Shown here: positions 42,944 through 52,497 of the stretch, one piece after another
Layout of the letters: each line of letters starts with the position of its first letter
How positions within the stretch are numbered: the first letter of the stretch is position 1
Source: UBA6918 sp040754425
Lineage (GTDB): Bacteria > Pseudomonadota > Gammaproteobacteria > Burkholderiales > Thiobacillaceae
DNA: 64,000 bases
Direction: 5' to 3'
Assembly (NCBI GenBank): GCA_040754425.1
Contig: JBFMCR010000014.1
Span: forward strand, 62,001 to 126,000
Notes under the pieces: model-generated
What the model saw: only the letters and a program-made list of their open reading frames with translations
What the model was told of the DNA's origin: nothing
The model's database searches: none
Translations under genes and position numbers: made by a program

Positions 42944-44008
42944 CTAGCGGCCGAAGCTTTCGGTAGGCCAGCGATAGGCGTGCGAGAAAGGCAGACCGAG
43001 CGTGGCCTCGATCATGTATTGCGAGACCAGCCGTTCGTTGAATTCGCTGTGCCCCAGCTCATAGCCGGCGCGCGCGATTTTCTGCCGCGCGCTTTCGTTC
43101 CCGATGTAATAACGAAGCTTGTCGATGAAATCGTCGGCGCCCTCGACTTCGACAATGGCATCTTCGCCATACAGTTCCGACAGGCTGAAAGACTTGGTGG
43201 TGAACACCAACAGACCGTTGCCCTGATAGAGCCCGATGCGATCGGAGGAATACAGATACAGCTCGCCTCCGGGTCCCGATTGCGCAGCGGCATTGCGCTG
43301 GCTGAAGTTGAGACCGATCTTCGCCTGCCCCAGTGCGCGCATGAAGGCGGCGCCAAACAGCGAAGGATTGCCGCCGTGGCCGTAAAAGGCGCAGCGCGCA
43401 CTGGGTACGCGCTCGCGGATCAGCTCGTAGGCACGCCCGCGCAGGTCGTCCGGGTGCAGCCATTTGGAGATGTGTCCGGCGAAAAAGACATCATGCGGCT
43501 GATCGGTGCGTTCGTGGCAGCGATGCACATCGATACTGGAATCAACCGGATTGGGGATGAAAGCCACCCTCGACCGGGAACCGGCAATTCGCGACAGCAC
43601 CGGGCCGGCCGTGGTTGCGAAGCTCCAGTCGAGCACTTCCGCCTTGCTGCCGGCATTGCGGAAGTTCGAGGCATCGAACAGCGGATCGATGTAGTACTGG
43701 AAAATGGCGACATTGGGCAGCAGCCGGCGCGCCTCGGCCAGGGTTTCCGCCGTCAGCACATCCTGTGAACTGAGCGCGATCACGTCCGGCTCGAAGTTGC
43801 GGCAGACCTCGATGAACTTGCGGTTGCAGGCCCGTGCGCCGGTGGTGCGCGAATGGAAAATGGAGGAATAGCGCGCCATGTCGCGATCGCTGAACCAGTA
43901 CACCTCGTGGTTGTTGCGGATGAAGCCGTTGTTGATCCGCACCGGCAGAAAATAATTGCGCGCGCCCAGCGACTTCAAATGGGTGTGGGATGCGTGAAGG
44001 ATTTTCAT
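42944..44008 (-). CDS. CgeB-like GT-B glycosyltransferase
   Basis: A 354-residue protein beginning MKILHASHTHLKSLGARNYFLP. C-terminal features RNAAAQSGPGGELYLYSSDRIGLYQGNGLLVFT and LSELYGEDAIVEVEGADDFIDKLRYYI match spore-protein CgeB/DUF3880-type glycosyltransferases. The specific sugar is not predictable. It converges on the acyltransferase at 41016 with a gap of only two bases and lies 16 bases after the next FkbM gene of its own strand. Confidence 0.82.
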   Translation of the reverse strand: MKILHASHTHLKSLGARNYFLPVRINNGFIRNNHEVYWFSDRDMARYSSIFHSRTTGARACNRKFIEVCRNFEPDVIALSSQDVLTAETLAEARRLLPNVAIFQYYIDPLFDASNFRNAGSKAEVLDWSFATTAGPVLSRIAGSRSRVAFIPNPVDSSIDVHRCHERTDQPHDVFFAGHISKWLHPDDLRGRAYELIRERVPSARCAFYGHGGNPSLFGAAFMRALGQAKIGLNFSQRNAAAQSGPGGELYLYSSDRIGLYQGNGLLVFTTKSFSLSELYGEDAIVEVEGADDFIDKLRYYIGNESARQKIARAGYELGHSEFNERLVSQYMIEATLGLPFSHAYRWPTESFGR

Positions 44009-44024
44009 CTTGCCGGCCTGCCGC

Positions 44025-44783
44025 TTAGCCTGCGGGATTTTCCCGGCAGGCGCTCCTGAGAGCGTTGCCGCCGAAGAGGTAGATTTCGTCGACGCGGAAG
44101 GTGCCGAGATAAATGAAGCCCTGGCTTTCCAGGTAATCCCTGATGTCGCGGGTGTAATAGTTGTTTTCCACCGAGATCGCTCGCACCGGTGTCCGCTCGA
44201 AATCGATGCTCTTGAGGATGTCCAGTTCGCCGCCTTCGATGTCGAGGCTGAGAAAATCGACTTCATGGATGCCGAACTTTTCCGCCATCATGGCAAAAGT
44301 CAGGCATTCGACCTCGATCTCCCTGATCTCGGTGTTGTGGCGTTTGGCGTTGGTCCGCAGCCTGCGCGCCGTCAGCCCCTCATTGTGGATTGCCAGCGTG
44401 CTGAGCATGTGCGGCCCGCCCACCATTTCCAGGAATTTAGCCTTGCCCGGCTTGGTCGTCATGCAGCCGTTCACCGTCGCGCATTTCCGGTTGGCCGTCA
44501 GTTTCTGGTAGATGGCGGGAATGGGCTCGATCGCCACCCCCGTCCAGCCCAGTTCCTTCTCGAAGTAATAGCTGTTGTTCACGCGCACGCCGTCGTTGGC
44601 GCCGATGTCGACGAACACGCCGTTGCGCTTTTTGCCGAGCAGCTCGGCGACCAGTACATCCTGACCGAAAGCGCCGTAGCCGCCTTTTATTTCAGGCAGT
44701 TCGCGGAACCGCCTGCGATAACTCATGCGCCTGAAATAGTGCTTGGCCTTGAGAATCCATTCCCACGGGTTGGACATGTTCAT
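44025..44783 (-). CDS. FkbM-family methyltransferase
   Basis: A 252-residue member of the FkbM family with VFVDIGANDGVRVNNSYYFEKELGWTGVAIEPIP as motif I and VDFLSLDIEGGELDILKSI as the hallmark. It is closer to the eukaryote-like FkbM subgroup (NNSYYFEK) than the copies at 40237 and 48595. The start overlaps the acyltransferase stop by four bases. Probable sugar O-methylation. Confidence 0.9.
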   Translation of the reverse strand: MNMSNPWEWILKAKHYFRRMSYRRRFRELPEIKGGYGAFGQDVLVAELLGKKRNGVFVDIGANDGVRVNNSYYFEKELGWTGVAIEPIPAIYQKLTANRKCATVNGCMTTKPGKAKFLEMVGGPHMLSTLAIHNEGLTARRLRTNAKRHNTEIREIEVECLTFAMMAEKFGIHEVDFLSLDIEGGELDILKSIDFERTPVRAISVENNYYTRDIRDYLESQGFIYLGTFRVDEIYLFGGNALRSACRENPAG

Positions 44784-46762
44784 TTCTGTTTACTGTTTTC
44801 CACAACTGTTCCGGCCTCGCCGGAAAATTCCTTCACGCCACGCATCATACGCACCAGCAGACGGTTTCCAAACTCGTTCAGATGGTCGTCGTCGTAATAG
44901 AGCGGGCGGCCGTCAAGCACGCTGCTGCAACTGCCCCGGGCACACAGATAGGGCAGCGGATCGAGCAGTTGCACCCCGCATTTTGCCTGGGCTTCCCCGA
45001 ACGCCTGCAAGACGGCAGCGTGCCTTTGCCCGTATTCCGCGACGGACACCACAGGATAACCGCCATGGCTGCCAGTCATCATGCGCCGTGCCAGTTCGCG
45101 CGGCACGTTTTTCGTGTGTTCGGGAATGGGCAGGACGACGTAGACGGTGCGTTTCGCCGCGGCGTTGCACAGTGATGAGAGGAGCCGCCGCCTGTATTCG
45201 GCCCGCCTCGCATCCGCCTCGGGCACGCCGTTGTGGTCGAAAAGCGCGTAAGGGCCACCGGATTTCTCGACATAGCCCTCGACGTATGCGGACCAGCGCG
45301 CAATCAGGATCACGCTGCTGATGGCAGGCGTTTCATCGAGGAGCTTCGCCGCCGTGGCCACATAGTTTCTGCAGGCCTCGCCGGGTATGCCGGCAATGGC
45401 CTGGACGCCCTCGATGGGCGGGCAGGCTGCACCCGGCAGGGCGAGGACATTGGTCCCGCCACTTTTTGCAGCCTGTTTGACCGCATGCAGTAATGCCCCG
45501 GCATGGCTGTCGCCCAGCACCGCAACCGCAGGCGCAGCGGGAAGCTGGCCGATGCTGCAGACCAGCGTGCCGTCCCGCTTCTGCACGCTATGGCACAATT
45601 CGAGCGGATTGCCGCGCAGATAGGCGGGATCGGTCTCGATGGCCGCAACCTCGGGCGGCAGCCTGGCTGGCAGGCCCTTGCCTACGATGCCGGCAAGTCC
45701 GAGCAGGATGGCGGGCGATACCATGAGGCCCGCTTTTTCCCAGTTGAGCGTGCGCGCAAACGCCGAATGCCGGCAAGGCTCTTCCACGAAGCGATAGGAC
45801 AGGTAACCCATGCCGACTGCGGCAACAATCATGAAAACCTTGTGCACGGCACTTTGGCCCCAGTCGAAATAGTTGCCGGCAACGAAAATCGGCCAGTGCC
45901 AGAGATAGATGGAATAGGACCATTTGCCGATGGCCTGGCTGAGTGGATTGCTGCTCCAGAACGAGGTCGGTGCCGCCAGCAGGATCAGGCAGGTGCCGAC
46001 CACCGGCAGCGCCGCCCAGTAGCCGGGCCAGTCGGAAGCGCTGTCGAGGGCGAAAATTGCGGCCGCGATCATGCCCAGGCCAGCGATCTCGAACGTTTTT
46101 GCAGCGGGAATCCTGAACTGCGCGGATGAATACAGGTACACCAGCCCGCCCGCCAGCAGTTCCCACGCCCGCGTGGGCAGCAGGAAAAATGCAGAGCTTG
46201 GGTTCAGCCGGGTGACGGCAACACAAGCGATAAAGGACAGCAGCGACAGCGCCCACAGCCCGTTGCGGAAAGCGCGGCCGGTCGGACTGTAATACTTGGC
46301 CAGCGCAACAAGCAGGAGCGGATACAAGAGGTAGAACTGCCATTCGACCGATAATGACCAGGTGTGCAGCAGCCACTTCTCGTGCGAGTCCGCATCGAAG
46401 TAGCCCGCCTCGTTCTTGTAGGTGAAATTGGACAGGAACAGGATCGAGGCAACAACGTGCTTGGACAAGGAATAGAAATCCCGCTTGCCCAGGTACAGCA
46501 GGCCCAGCACCAGCAGGAGAAGGCACAGCACCGCCAGCGCGGGAATGATGCGCTTCGCCCGCGACAGATAGAAGGTGCTCAGGGAAAACCTGCCTGCAGC
46601 GAGGCCGCCGGCAATGATGCCGGTCATGAGGTAGCCCGAGATCACGAAAAAGACATCGACCCCGGCAAACCCCCCAGAGAAGCCAGACACGCCGAAATGG
46701 AACAGCACCACCGCGGCAACGGCCAGCGCCCTCAGACCGGTCAGGTCGCTTCTGTAATCCAT
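44780..46762 (-). CDS. OafA-type O-acyltransferase (AT3 plus SGNH)
   Basis: A 660-residue paralogue of the gene at 41016: DLTGLRALAVAAVVLFHFG, GVDVFFVISGYLM, FYLSRAKRIIPAL, LLHTWSLSVEWQFYLLYP and SIYLWHWP in the membrane domain, and VLGDSHAGALLHA and DDDHLNEFG in the SGNH domain. The ATG at 46760-46762 is placed at the family start, two bases after the glycosyltransferase stop. It probably acetylates a different hydroxyl or residue of the same glycan. Confidence 0.93.
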   Translation of the reverse strand: MDYRSDLTGLRALAVAAVVLFHFGVSGFSGGFAGVDVFFVISGYLMTGIIAGGLAAGRFSLSTFYLSRAKRIIPALAVLCLLLLVLGLLYLGKRDFYSLSKHVVASILFLSNFTYKNEAGYFDADSHEKWLLHTWSLSVEWQFYLLYPLLLVALAKYYSPTGRAFRNGLWALSLLSFIACVAVTRLNPSSAFFLLPTRAWELLAGGLVYLYSSAQFRIPAAKTFEIAGLGMIAAAIFALDSASDWPGYWAALPVVGTCLILLAAPTSFWSSNPLSQAIGKWSYSIYLWHWPIFVAGNYFDWGQSAVHKVFMIVAAVGMGYLSYRFVEEPCRHSAFARTLNWEKAGLMVSPAILLGLAGIVGKGLPARLPPEVAAIETDPAYLRGNPLELCHSVQKRDGTLVCSIGQLPAAPAVAVLGDSHAGALLHAVKQAAKSGGTNVLALPGAACPPIEGVQAIAGIPGEACRNYVATAAKLLDETPAISSVILIARWSAYVEGYVEKSGGPYALFDHNGVPEADARRAEYRRRLLSSLCNAAAKRTVYVVLPIPEHTKNVPRELARRMMTGSHGGYPVVSVAEYGQRHAAVLQAFGEAQAKCGVQLLDPLPYLCARGSCSSVLDGRPLYYDDDHLNEFGNRLLVRMMRGVKEFSGEAGTVVENSKQK

Positions 46763-46764
46763 GC

Positions 46765-47820
46765 CTATGCCGCCGTCATCCCGGCGAGACAGGCTTCCAG
46801 TTGTTGCCGCACGACCTGTTCGGAGAAATATTGCCGGCTGGTTTCCGCTGCCGCCAGCCCCAGCTGCCGCAGCTTGTCGCGATCCGCCGCGAGCGTCGCC
46901 ACTTGCTCCGCCAGGGCGTGCGCATCCCCCGCCGCAGCCCAAATCAGTCCGCTGTTTTCCGCCTCGGCAAGTTCTGCCGGATACGCGCTGGCCGCGCGCG
47001 TCACCACCGCCCTGCCGCAGGCCAGCGACTGGTACACCTTGTTGGGAATGACCCGCCCCGCCTTGGGTGTGGTGCCGAACACGCCCAGCAGGATGTCGGC
47101 ACGAGCAATGCGCGCAGGCAGTTCCTCATAGGGCAGCCAGTCTTCGAAACAGACATTGTCCAGTCCGGCCGCCTGCCGCTCGCAATCTGTGCGCAAGGGC
47201 CCGTCGCCGAGCAGGGTCCATTTGACGGGCGGGCCCTGATAAAGCCTTGCAGCCTCGACCACGACGCCCGGCCCCTGCAGCGGGATGAAGCTGCCGTAGA
47301 ACAGCGCTTCCAGCGGCCCGGCTCGATCTGCCAGCGGCTGCGGGTTGAAGACAGATGCTTCCGCGCCGACATAGACCACTGCGAGCTTGTGCCTGGGAAC
47401 ACCCAGCGTCTGTGCGAAATAGTCGGCATGCGCGGGCGTGTCGGCCAGCACTCGGTCGGCCCTTGCGAACAGGCCGCGCTCCCAGGCCAGCAGGCGCCTT
47501 GCGTGCGGGCTCTCGGCTGCGAGCTTGCCGCGTTCGTCGACCTGCTTGTCATAGGCGGAAATGAGGGGATCGAACATCAACGGCACGCCCTGCGCCCTGG
47601 CCCAGCGGCCGGCCGCGGCGAGGTCGCGCTGGCGGAAGCACGGTACCCAGACCAGATCGGGTTTGCGCACGCCGCACAAGCTTGCCTCCCAGTCGCCCGC
47701 GACGCTCAAAGCCGGATGGAAATCGCGCACCTGCCAGCCTATGTCGGCCAGCAACCGGCGCAGGATGCGATTGCGGGCGTAGCCCGGATCGAAGCGCCCC
47801 CACCACAGCACCGTGGGCAA
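46765..47820 (-). CDS. GT-B glycosyltransferase (GT4-like)
   Basis: A 351-residue glycosyltransferase starting at TTG (47818-47820), with AGGA nine bases upstream inside the end of the preceding gene. The N-terminus is MPTVLWWGRFDPGYARNRILRRLL. The C-terminal donor region includes FYGSFIPLQGPGVVVEAARL, WLPYEELPARIARADILLGVFGTTPKAGRVIPNKVYQSLACGRAVVT, typical of GT4. The ATG at 47856 would overlap the upstream gene by 35 bases and is less likely. Confidence 0.87.
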   Translation of the reverse strand: MPTVLWWGRFDPGYARNRILRRLLADIGWQVRDFHPALSVAGDWEASLCGVRKPDLVWVPCFRQRDLAAAGRWARAQGVPLMFDPLISAYDKQVDERGKLAAESPHARRLLAWERGLFARADRVLADTPAHADYFAQTLGVPRHKLAVVYVGAEASVFNPQPLADRAGPLEALFYGSFIPLQGPGVVVEAARLYQGPPVKWTLLGDGPLRTDCERQAAGLDNVCFEDWLPYEELPARIARADILLGVFGTTPKAGRVIPNKVYQSLACGRAVVTRAASAYPAELAEAENSGLIWAAAGDAHALAEQVATLAADRDKLRQLGLAAAETSRQYFSEQVVRQQLEACLAGMTAA

Positions 47821-47821
47821 G

Positions 47822-48598
47822 CTATTTGTCCTTCCGCGCCAGGCGGTGCAGTTCACGCGCCTTGGCCAGGCGGATAAAGCGCTGGAACGCGTACATGTGG
47901 CTGACGACGATGCCGTCGATGCCGTTGGCGAATTCGCGGCGCAGGAAGTAGGACTTGAGGAAGGCGAGCAGCGGAACCATCAGCAGGGCGAAGACCGACG
48001 GATTCCTGCCCTTCTCGAACAGGTCGCGCGCGCGCAGGGAAGAAACCTCGTTGGCCTTGTCGACGTGATGGCTGAGCGAACGGAAGGAGCGATGGATGAC
48101 CATGCCTTGCAGATGCCCAACGCCGCCTTCGCGCACCACCACCGAATCGTGCACCGGCGAATCCTTGAAGCCGGCCTTGGACTTGCGATACAGCCGCACC
48201 GGGTGGTGGAAGGCGGTCCAGCGATGGCCGCTGTCCTGGAACGGATACAGCGGCAGGATGGGCAAGGTGTAGGCGGCTTTGTCCGGCAGCCCCTGCGCGA
48301 ACAGCGCGCGGATTTCCGCCCCCAGTTCGGGCGAGATCTCCTCGTCGGCATCCAGGTTCAGCAGCCAATCGTTGCGGCACAGGCCTTCGCCAAACACCTT
48401 TTGCGGACCGTAGCCACGCCAGGCATTGAACGTCACGCGCGCGCCCAGCGATTCACTAAGCGCCACGGTGTCGTCATCGCTGCCGCTGTCGATGACGATG
48501 ACCTCATCCACCCAATCCTTGACGCTGGCGATAGTACGGCCGATGCGGTCGGCTTCGTTCTTGGCGATGATGAACACCGAAACAGGCAGGCTGCTCAT
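47822..48598 (-). CDS. Family 2 glycosyltransferase, WaaE/KdtX-like
   Basis: A 258-residue GT-A enzyme with SVFIIAKNEADRIGRTIASVKDWVDEVIVIDSGSDDDT and the metal-binding NLDADEEISPEL. Later signatures (GYGPQKVFGEGLCRNDWLLN, FHHPVRLYRKSKAGF, HDSVVV) match the LPS core beta-1,4-glucosyltransferase WaaE/KdtX group. It could act on LPS core or the surface glycan. The start ATG (48596-48598) overlaps the FkbM stop by four bases. Confidence 0.9.
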   Translation of the reverse strand: MSSLPVSVFIIAKNEADRIGRTIASVKDWVDEVIVIDSGSDDDTVALSESLGARVTFNAWRGYGPQKVFGEGLCRNDWLLNLDADEEISPELGAEIRALFAQGLPDKAAYTLPILPLYPFQDSGHRWTAFHHPVRLYRKSKAGFKDSPVHDSVVVREGGVGHLQGMVIHRSFRSLSHHVDKANEVSSLRARDLFEKGRNPSVFALLMVPLLAFLKSYFLRREFANGIDGIVVSHMYAFQRFIRLAKARELHRLARKDK

Positions 48599-49332
48599 GA
48601 TGCCTGGATGTTGCTGTAGTAGGCGTCGGCGCCCAGGCACCCGAGCGCACGGTAGCCGGCCTGGGTCATGAAATCGTCGACCTGGCCACGCGTCTCGTCC
48701 GTGGTTTCCACCTGCAACACGACCTGGTTGTCGGCGAAAAAGCGGCGCATGCCGGCCAATACCATCAGCTCCGCGCCTTCCACATCCATCTTGACAAAGG
48801 CGCGAACACCGTTCAATGGGAACATGTCATCGAACACGCGCGCCTCGATTCGGATCGAGGCCTGGTAAGCCGTCCGGCGGCTGCGCTCGCCGGCGGCGAG
48901 CAGGGTAGAAACGCCTGTGGAATGCGGATCGACGTAAAGCTCGACCTCGCCGCTCTTGTCGCTCAGCGCGCAGCGATGCAGTTTTATCCTGTCATCCAGA
49001 CCGTTGAGATAGAGATTGGCGCCGAACTGGTCGGCATTGCGCGGCAGCGGCTCGAAAGCATGAAACTCGGACAGCGGCGCCTCGTCCGACAGCAGCACCG
49101 AATAGAGGCCGAAGTTCGCGCCAATATCGAAAAATGCCTGCAGGCGTTGTTCGCGCACCATCTGCCGGCAACGCGCGATCTGCTCGACTTCGTAAGGTCT
49201 GCGAATGATCAGTTGCTGATCGACCCAGTTGCGGTTGTCCAGCAGCCAGCGCCGGTCGAGGCGAGAATAGACAGCGAAGCGGCTGCGCAGCCGGTAAAGG
49301 CGTTTCAACAGGCTCCAGTGCAGTTTTATCAT
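48595..49332 (-). CDS. FkbM-family methyltransferase
   Basis: A 245-residue protein with FFDIGANFGLYSVLLSDEAPLSEFHAFEPLP and AFVKMDVEGAELMVLAGM, the FkbM motifs. The ATG at 49330-49332 begins MIKLHWSLLKRLYRLRSRF; several in-frame codons upstream are possible but lack support. It is the first gene of the minus-strand half of the polysaccharide locus (48595 down to 42944). Confidence 0.9.
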   Translation of the reverse strand: MIKLHWSLLKRLYRLRSRFAVYSRLDRRWLLDNRNWVDQQLIIRRPYEVEQIARCRQMVREQRLQAFFDIGANFGLYSVLLSDEAPLSEFHAFEPLPRNADQFGANLYLNGLDDRIKLHRCALSDKSGEVELYVDPHSTGVSTLLAAGERSRRTAYQASIRIEARVFDDMFPLNGVRAFVKMDVEGAELMVLAGMRRFFADNQVVLQVETTDETRGQVDDFMTQAGYRALGCLGADAYYSNIQAS

Positions 49333-49394
49333 TCGCTTTGGTGTTAGTTCTGGTATTGGCGCGCATACCGTGAATAGGGGCATGCCGGCCGGGG

Positions 49395-49401
49395 TATTAT
49401 A
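49395..49401. promoter_or_regulatory. Possible bidirectional -10 element in the divergent FkbM/GT10 gap
   Basis: TATTATA reads as TATTAT on the plus strand, toward the GT10 gene, and as TATAAT on the minus strand, toward the FkbM operon. It lies in the 102-base gap separating the two divergent transcripts. No good -35 is found for either direction. Confidence 0.35.
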
Positions 49402-49434
49402 CGCAATGCGAAACCCGCCCCACCCTGACGACAC

Positions 49435-50496
49435 ATGACTTCCACCCCGGCAGCGCCCGCGCAGAAAATCCGCGTCAAGCTGCTCTCCCCCATCCCCGCG
49501 CGCTATTTCCTGCATCAGCTGCCGGACGGCAGGCCCGAATGGGGCAATTGCCGCTTCAGCTTCGACCCGCAGGACCGCCATTACGATTGGCTGGTGGTAT
49601 ACGAGGACCTGCGCACCGCCAACAAGGACGGCAAGCGCGGTCTGCGCGAAATCCTCGCCTGCCCGCAGGCGCACACCCTGCTGGTGACCAGCGAGCCTTC
49701 GTCGATCAAGCATTACGGCAATGCCTACACGCGCCAGTTCGGCTGCGTGCTGACCAGCCAGGAAGCCTGGGCCCTGCCGCACCGCGACCGTATTTTTTCC
49801 CAGGCCGGTCTGATCTGGGTGTACGGTGTAGGCACGAATCACGCCATGACGTTTGACCAGATGGCGTCCCACCCGCCGATGCAAAAGTCGAAGGACGTTT
49901 CCATGGTGTTTTCTCCCAAGCGCATGCGCCACACCCTGCACCACCGCCGCTTCAGCTTCATGCAGTCACTCATGCAGGCCATGCCGGAACTGGACGTCTA
50001 CGGCCGCGGCGCCATCCCGCTCGACGACAAGGCCGAGGCGCTGGACGCTTACCGTTACCACGTGGCCATCGAGAATTACATCGGCCCGCACCACTGGACG
50101 GAAAAACTGTCCGACGCCTTCCTCGGCGTGACCCTGCCCTTCTACGCAGGCTGCCCCAATGCCGCCGATTACTTTCCGGACGAAAGTTTCATTCCGATTG
50201 ACATGAAGGACCCGGACGGTGCGGCACGTATCATTCGCGAGGCCATTGCAAACAGCGAGTACGAGAAACGCCTGCCAGCCATACTCGAAGCGCGGCGGCG
50301 CGTGCTGTTCGAGTACAACCTTTTCGCCGTGCTATCACGCGAGATCGAGAAACGCCACGGCCTCGTCAGCGGCATGGCCGAGACCGGCACCATCGCCTCG
50401 CGCCATCTGATCAGGAAGACCAGCCTGAAAAACACTCTCGGTCATTTTATCGGCAGCGCCCGCGCCCGCGCCGCGCACGCCCTGCGCCGCCGCTAG
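49435..50496 (+). CDS. Alpha-1,3/1,4-fucosyltransferase-like glycosyltransferase (GT10)
   Basis: A 353-residue GT10-type enzyme. The donor-binding region YHVAIENYIGPHHWTEKLSDAFLGVTLPFYAGCPNAADYFPDESFIPID matches the conserved GT10 motif (FEN..., TEK, P.Y.G...). The N-terminal half is divergent. Together with the GT11 enzyme at 34546 it suggests a fucosylated glycan. A basic, Ala/Arg-rich C-terminus (IGSARARAAHALRRR) may associate with the membrane, as seen in bacterial FucTs. Confidence 0.88.
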   Translation: MTSTPAAPAQKIRVKLLSPIPARYFLHQLPDGRPEWGNCRFSFDPQDRHYDWLVVYEDLRTANKDGKRGLREILACPQAHTLLVTSEPSSIKHYGNAYTRQFGCVLTSQEAWALPHRDRIFSQAGLIWVYGVGTNHAMTFDQMASHPPMQKSKDVSMVFSPKRMRHTLHHRRFSFMQSLMQAMPELDVYGRGAIPLDDKAEALDAYRYHVAIENYIGPHHWTEKLSDAFLGVTLPFYAGCPNAADYFPDESFIPIDMKDPDGAARIIREAIANSEYEKRLPAILEARRRVLFEYNLFAVLSREIEKRHGLVSGMAETGTIASRHLIRKTSLKNTLGHFIGSARARAAHALRRR

Positions 50497-50508
50497 CCGG
50501 TCAGGCGC

Positions 50509-52497
50509 TTATTGCTTGGCGGCGCCGGCCGCGAGGTAGGACTGCATCAGCGGCAGCAGCAGTTCGTTGGCGTGCATGCTGAGGTGGTTGTCATCGCTGT
50601 AGAGCGGCACGCCGCCCTGCGCGGCGCGACATCTGCCGTCGGCACAGAACACCGGCAGCATGTCGAGGATCTCGATGCCGCAATCGCGCCGCGCCTTCTC
50701 CAACGCATCCAGCAGCCCTGCGTTGCGTGCGCGGTGCGTGGCCTGCGGCAGCATGGGCACCTCGGCCTCGCCGCGCTCGATGAACGAGCGCGCCATGTGG
50801 CGCGGCACATTCACGCCGAAGTCCGGCAGGGGCGCGGCGACCAGCACGCGCTTGTTCATTTTTCTGATGTGGCAGACGCCCTCCACCAGGCGGCGATTGA
50901 ATTCCTCGTACTGTGCCTGTCTCGATGCCGGTTTCAGTTCGCCGAAATGGATCAACGGCTCGCCGGGAAGCAGGCCGCTCACCCAAGTCATGTCAGGCCA
51001 GTCCGAAATCAGGATCACGGTTTCGATGTGCGGCGAGGCCGCCAGCTTCTGCATGACCTGCTCATTGAAGCCCGAGCAGTCGAGGCGGTAGTTGCCGTTG
51101 ACGAAAACGTAATCGCGCACCGGTCGGCAGCCGTTGCGGTAATACAGATCCACGCCCAGGCCGCTTCTGCTCGCGGCTTCGTGAATGGACAGCATGGCCT
51201 TGTTGGCATGGCTGTCGCCCCAGACCAGCACGCGGGTGGGGACGCCCTGCGCGCCGTAGCGGCAGGGCTCGGCCGTGGCCGTTTTCCTGTTCCAGCCGCA
51301 TTCGATCTGGCCAGTCGCGCGTTTGAGCGCATCGGTTTCCTTGACCAGCATCTGCGCCTCGATCTTTGCCAGCGCCTCGGGCAGCCTGGCCGGCACCCCC
51401 CTGCCCCAGGCAATCAGGGCCGCAGCCGCGGCAATGACCGCTAGCATGAGCAGGACGCCGCGCCAGCGCAGGGGCCGGCGATGCCAGAAACGCTCCTCGA
51501 CATGGCGGTAAGACAAGGCGCCGGCGGCGATGGAAACAGCGAAGAGCAGCAGAGTAAGCGCGGCGTTCTGCTCGAAGCCAAGATAAATCGCCGCCACCAG
51601 CAGCGGCCAGTGCCACAGGTAGATCGAATAGGACCAGCGCCCCAGCGTCTGCATGGCGGCATGCCCGGTCAGCCAGGAATCCTGCCTGGCCGCGAGCAGT
51701 ACCATCACTGCCCCGGCCACCGGCAGCAGCACCATGGGGCCAGGCCAGCTGGCCGCATCAGCCAGGAACAGAGTAAGCGCAATCAGCACAAAGCCACCTG
51801 CCTCCAGCAGCCAGCGCGGCCACTTCCATGCCTGCACGCGTTCGGCATACAGATAGGCCATCCCGCCGGCCAGCAATTCCCACATCCTCGCCGGAAAGGA
51901 ATAGAAGGCCTGGCTTGCATCCTTGCCCGCAAGCAGCAGTGAATAGGTCAGCGAGGCCAACAGCAGCACAAATATGAGGCGAGCGGCGCAAACCCATCGC
52001 GTCAGCCACACCAGCAGCAGCGGATAGACCAGATAGAACTGCCACTCGATCGACAGCGACCAGGTGTGCAGCAGCCATTTTTCGGTCGCGGCCGCATCGA
52101 AATAGCCGGCCTCGCCGGCAAAAACCTGGCTGGAGTAGAACAGCACGGCAGACTGCGCATGTTGTGCCAGCGTCCTGTAATCGGCAGCGCCCAGCCAGAA
52201 CCAGCCGAAAAGAAGGACGCTCGCGCACATTGCGGCCAGCGCCGGTACGATGCGGCGGGCGCGTGCGAGATAAAAACCGCTGAAGGAGAAGCGCCCCGCC
52301 GCCTGTCCGCGCAGGATGATGCCGGTCATCAGATAACCGGAAATCACGAAGAAGATGTCGACCCCGGCAAAGCCGCCGGATACGCCCGGCACGCCGAAGT
52401 GGTAGAGCATGACCAGCAGCACCGCCCAGGCGCGCAGGCCATTGATGTCCTGCCTGAAACCCGGTGTATTCCCGGGCTGGTTCGAATTTGGCGTCAT
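50509..52497 (-). CDS. OafA-type O-acyltransferase (AT3 plus SGNH)
   Basis: A 662-residue paralogue of the genes at 41016 and 44780: DINGLRAWAVLLVMLYHFG, GVDIFFVISGYLM, FYLARARRIVPAL, LLHTWSLSIEWQFYLVYP, SIYLWHWP, then LVWGDSHANKAML and DDNHLSMHA in the SGNH domain. The ATG at 52495-52497 fits the family start; longer readings have no support. It converges on the GT10 gene with a 12-base gap. Confidence 0.93.
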   Translation of the reverse strand: MTPNSNQPGNTPGFRQDINGLRAWAVLLVMLYHFGVPGVSGGFAGVDIFFVISGYLMTGIILRGQAAGRFSFSGFYLARARRIVPALAAMCASVLLFGWFWLGAADYRTLAQHAQSAVLFYSSQVFAGEAGYFDAAATEKWLLHTWSLSIEWQFYLVYPLLLVWLTRWVCAARLIFVLLLASLTYSLLLAGKDASQAFYSFPARMWELLAGGMAYLYAERVQAWKWPRWLLEAGGFVLIALTLFLADAASWPGPMVLLPVAGAVMVLLAARQDSWLTGHAAMQTLGRWSYSIYLWHWPLLVAAIYLGFEQNAALTLLLFAVSIAAGALSYRHVEERFWHRRPLRWRGVLLMLAVIAAAAALIAWGRGVPARLPEALAKIEAQMLVKETDALKRATGQIECGWNRKTATAEPCRYGAQGVPTRVLVWGDSHANKAMLSIHEAASRSGLGVDLYYRNGCRPVRDYVFVNGNYRLDCSGFNEQVMQKLAASPHIETVILISDWPDMTWVSGLLPGEPLIHFGELKPASRQAQYEEFNRRLVEGVCHIRKMNKRVLVAAPLPDFGVNVPRHMARSFIERGEAEVPMLPQATHRARNAGLLDALEKARRDCGIEILDMLPVFCADGRCRAAQGGVPLYSDDNHLSMHANELLLPLMQSYLAAGAAKQ

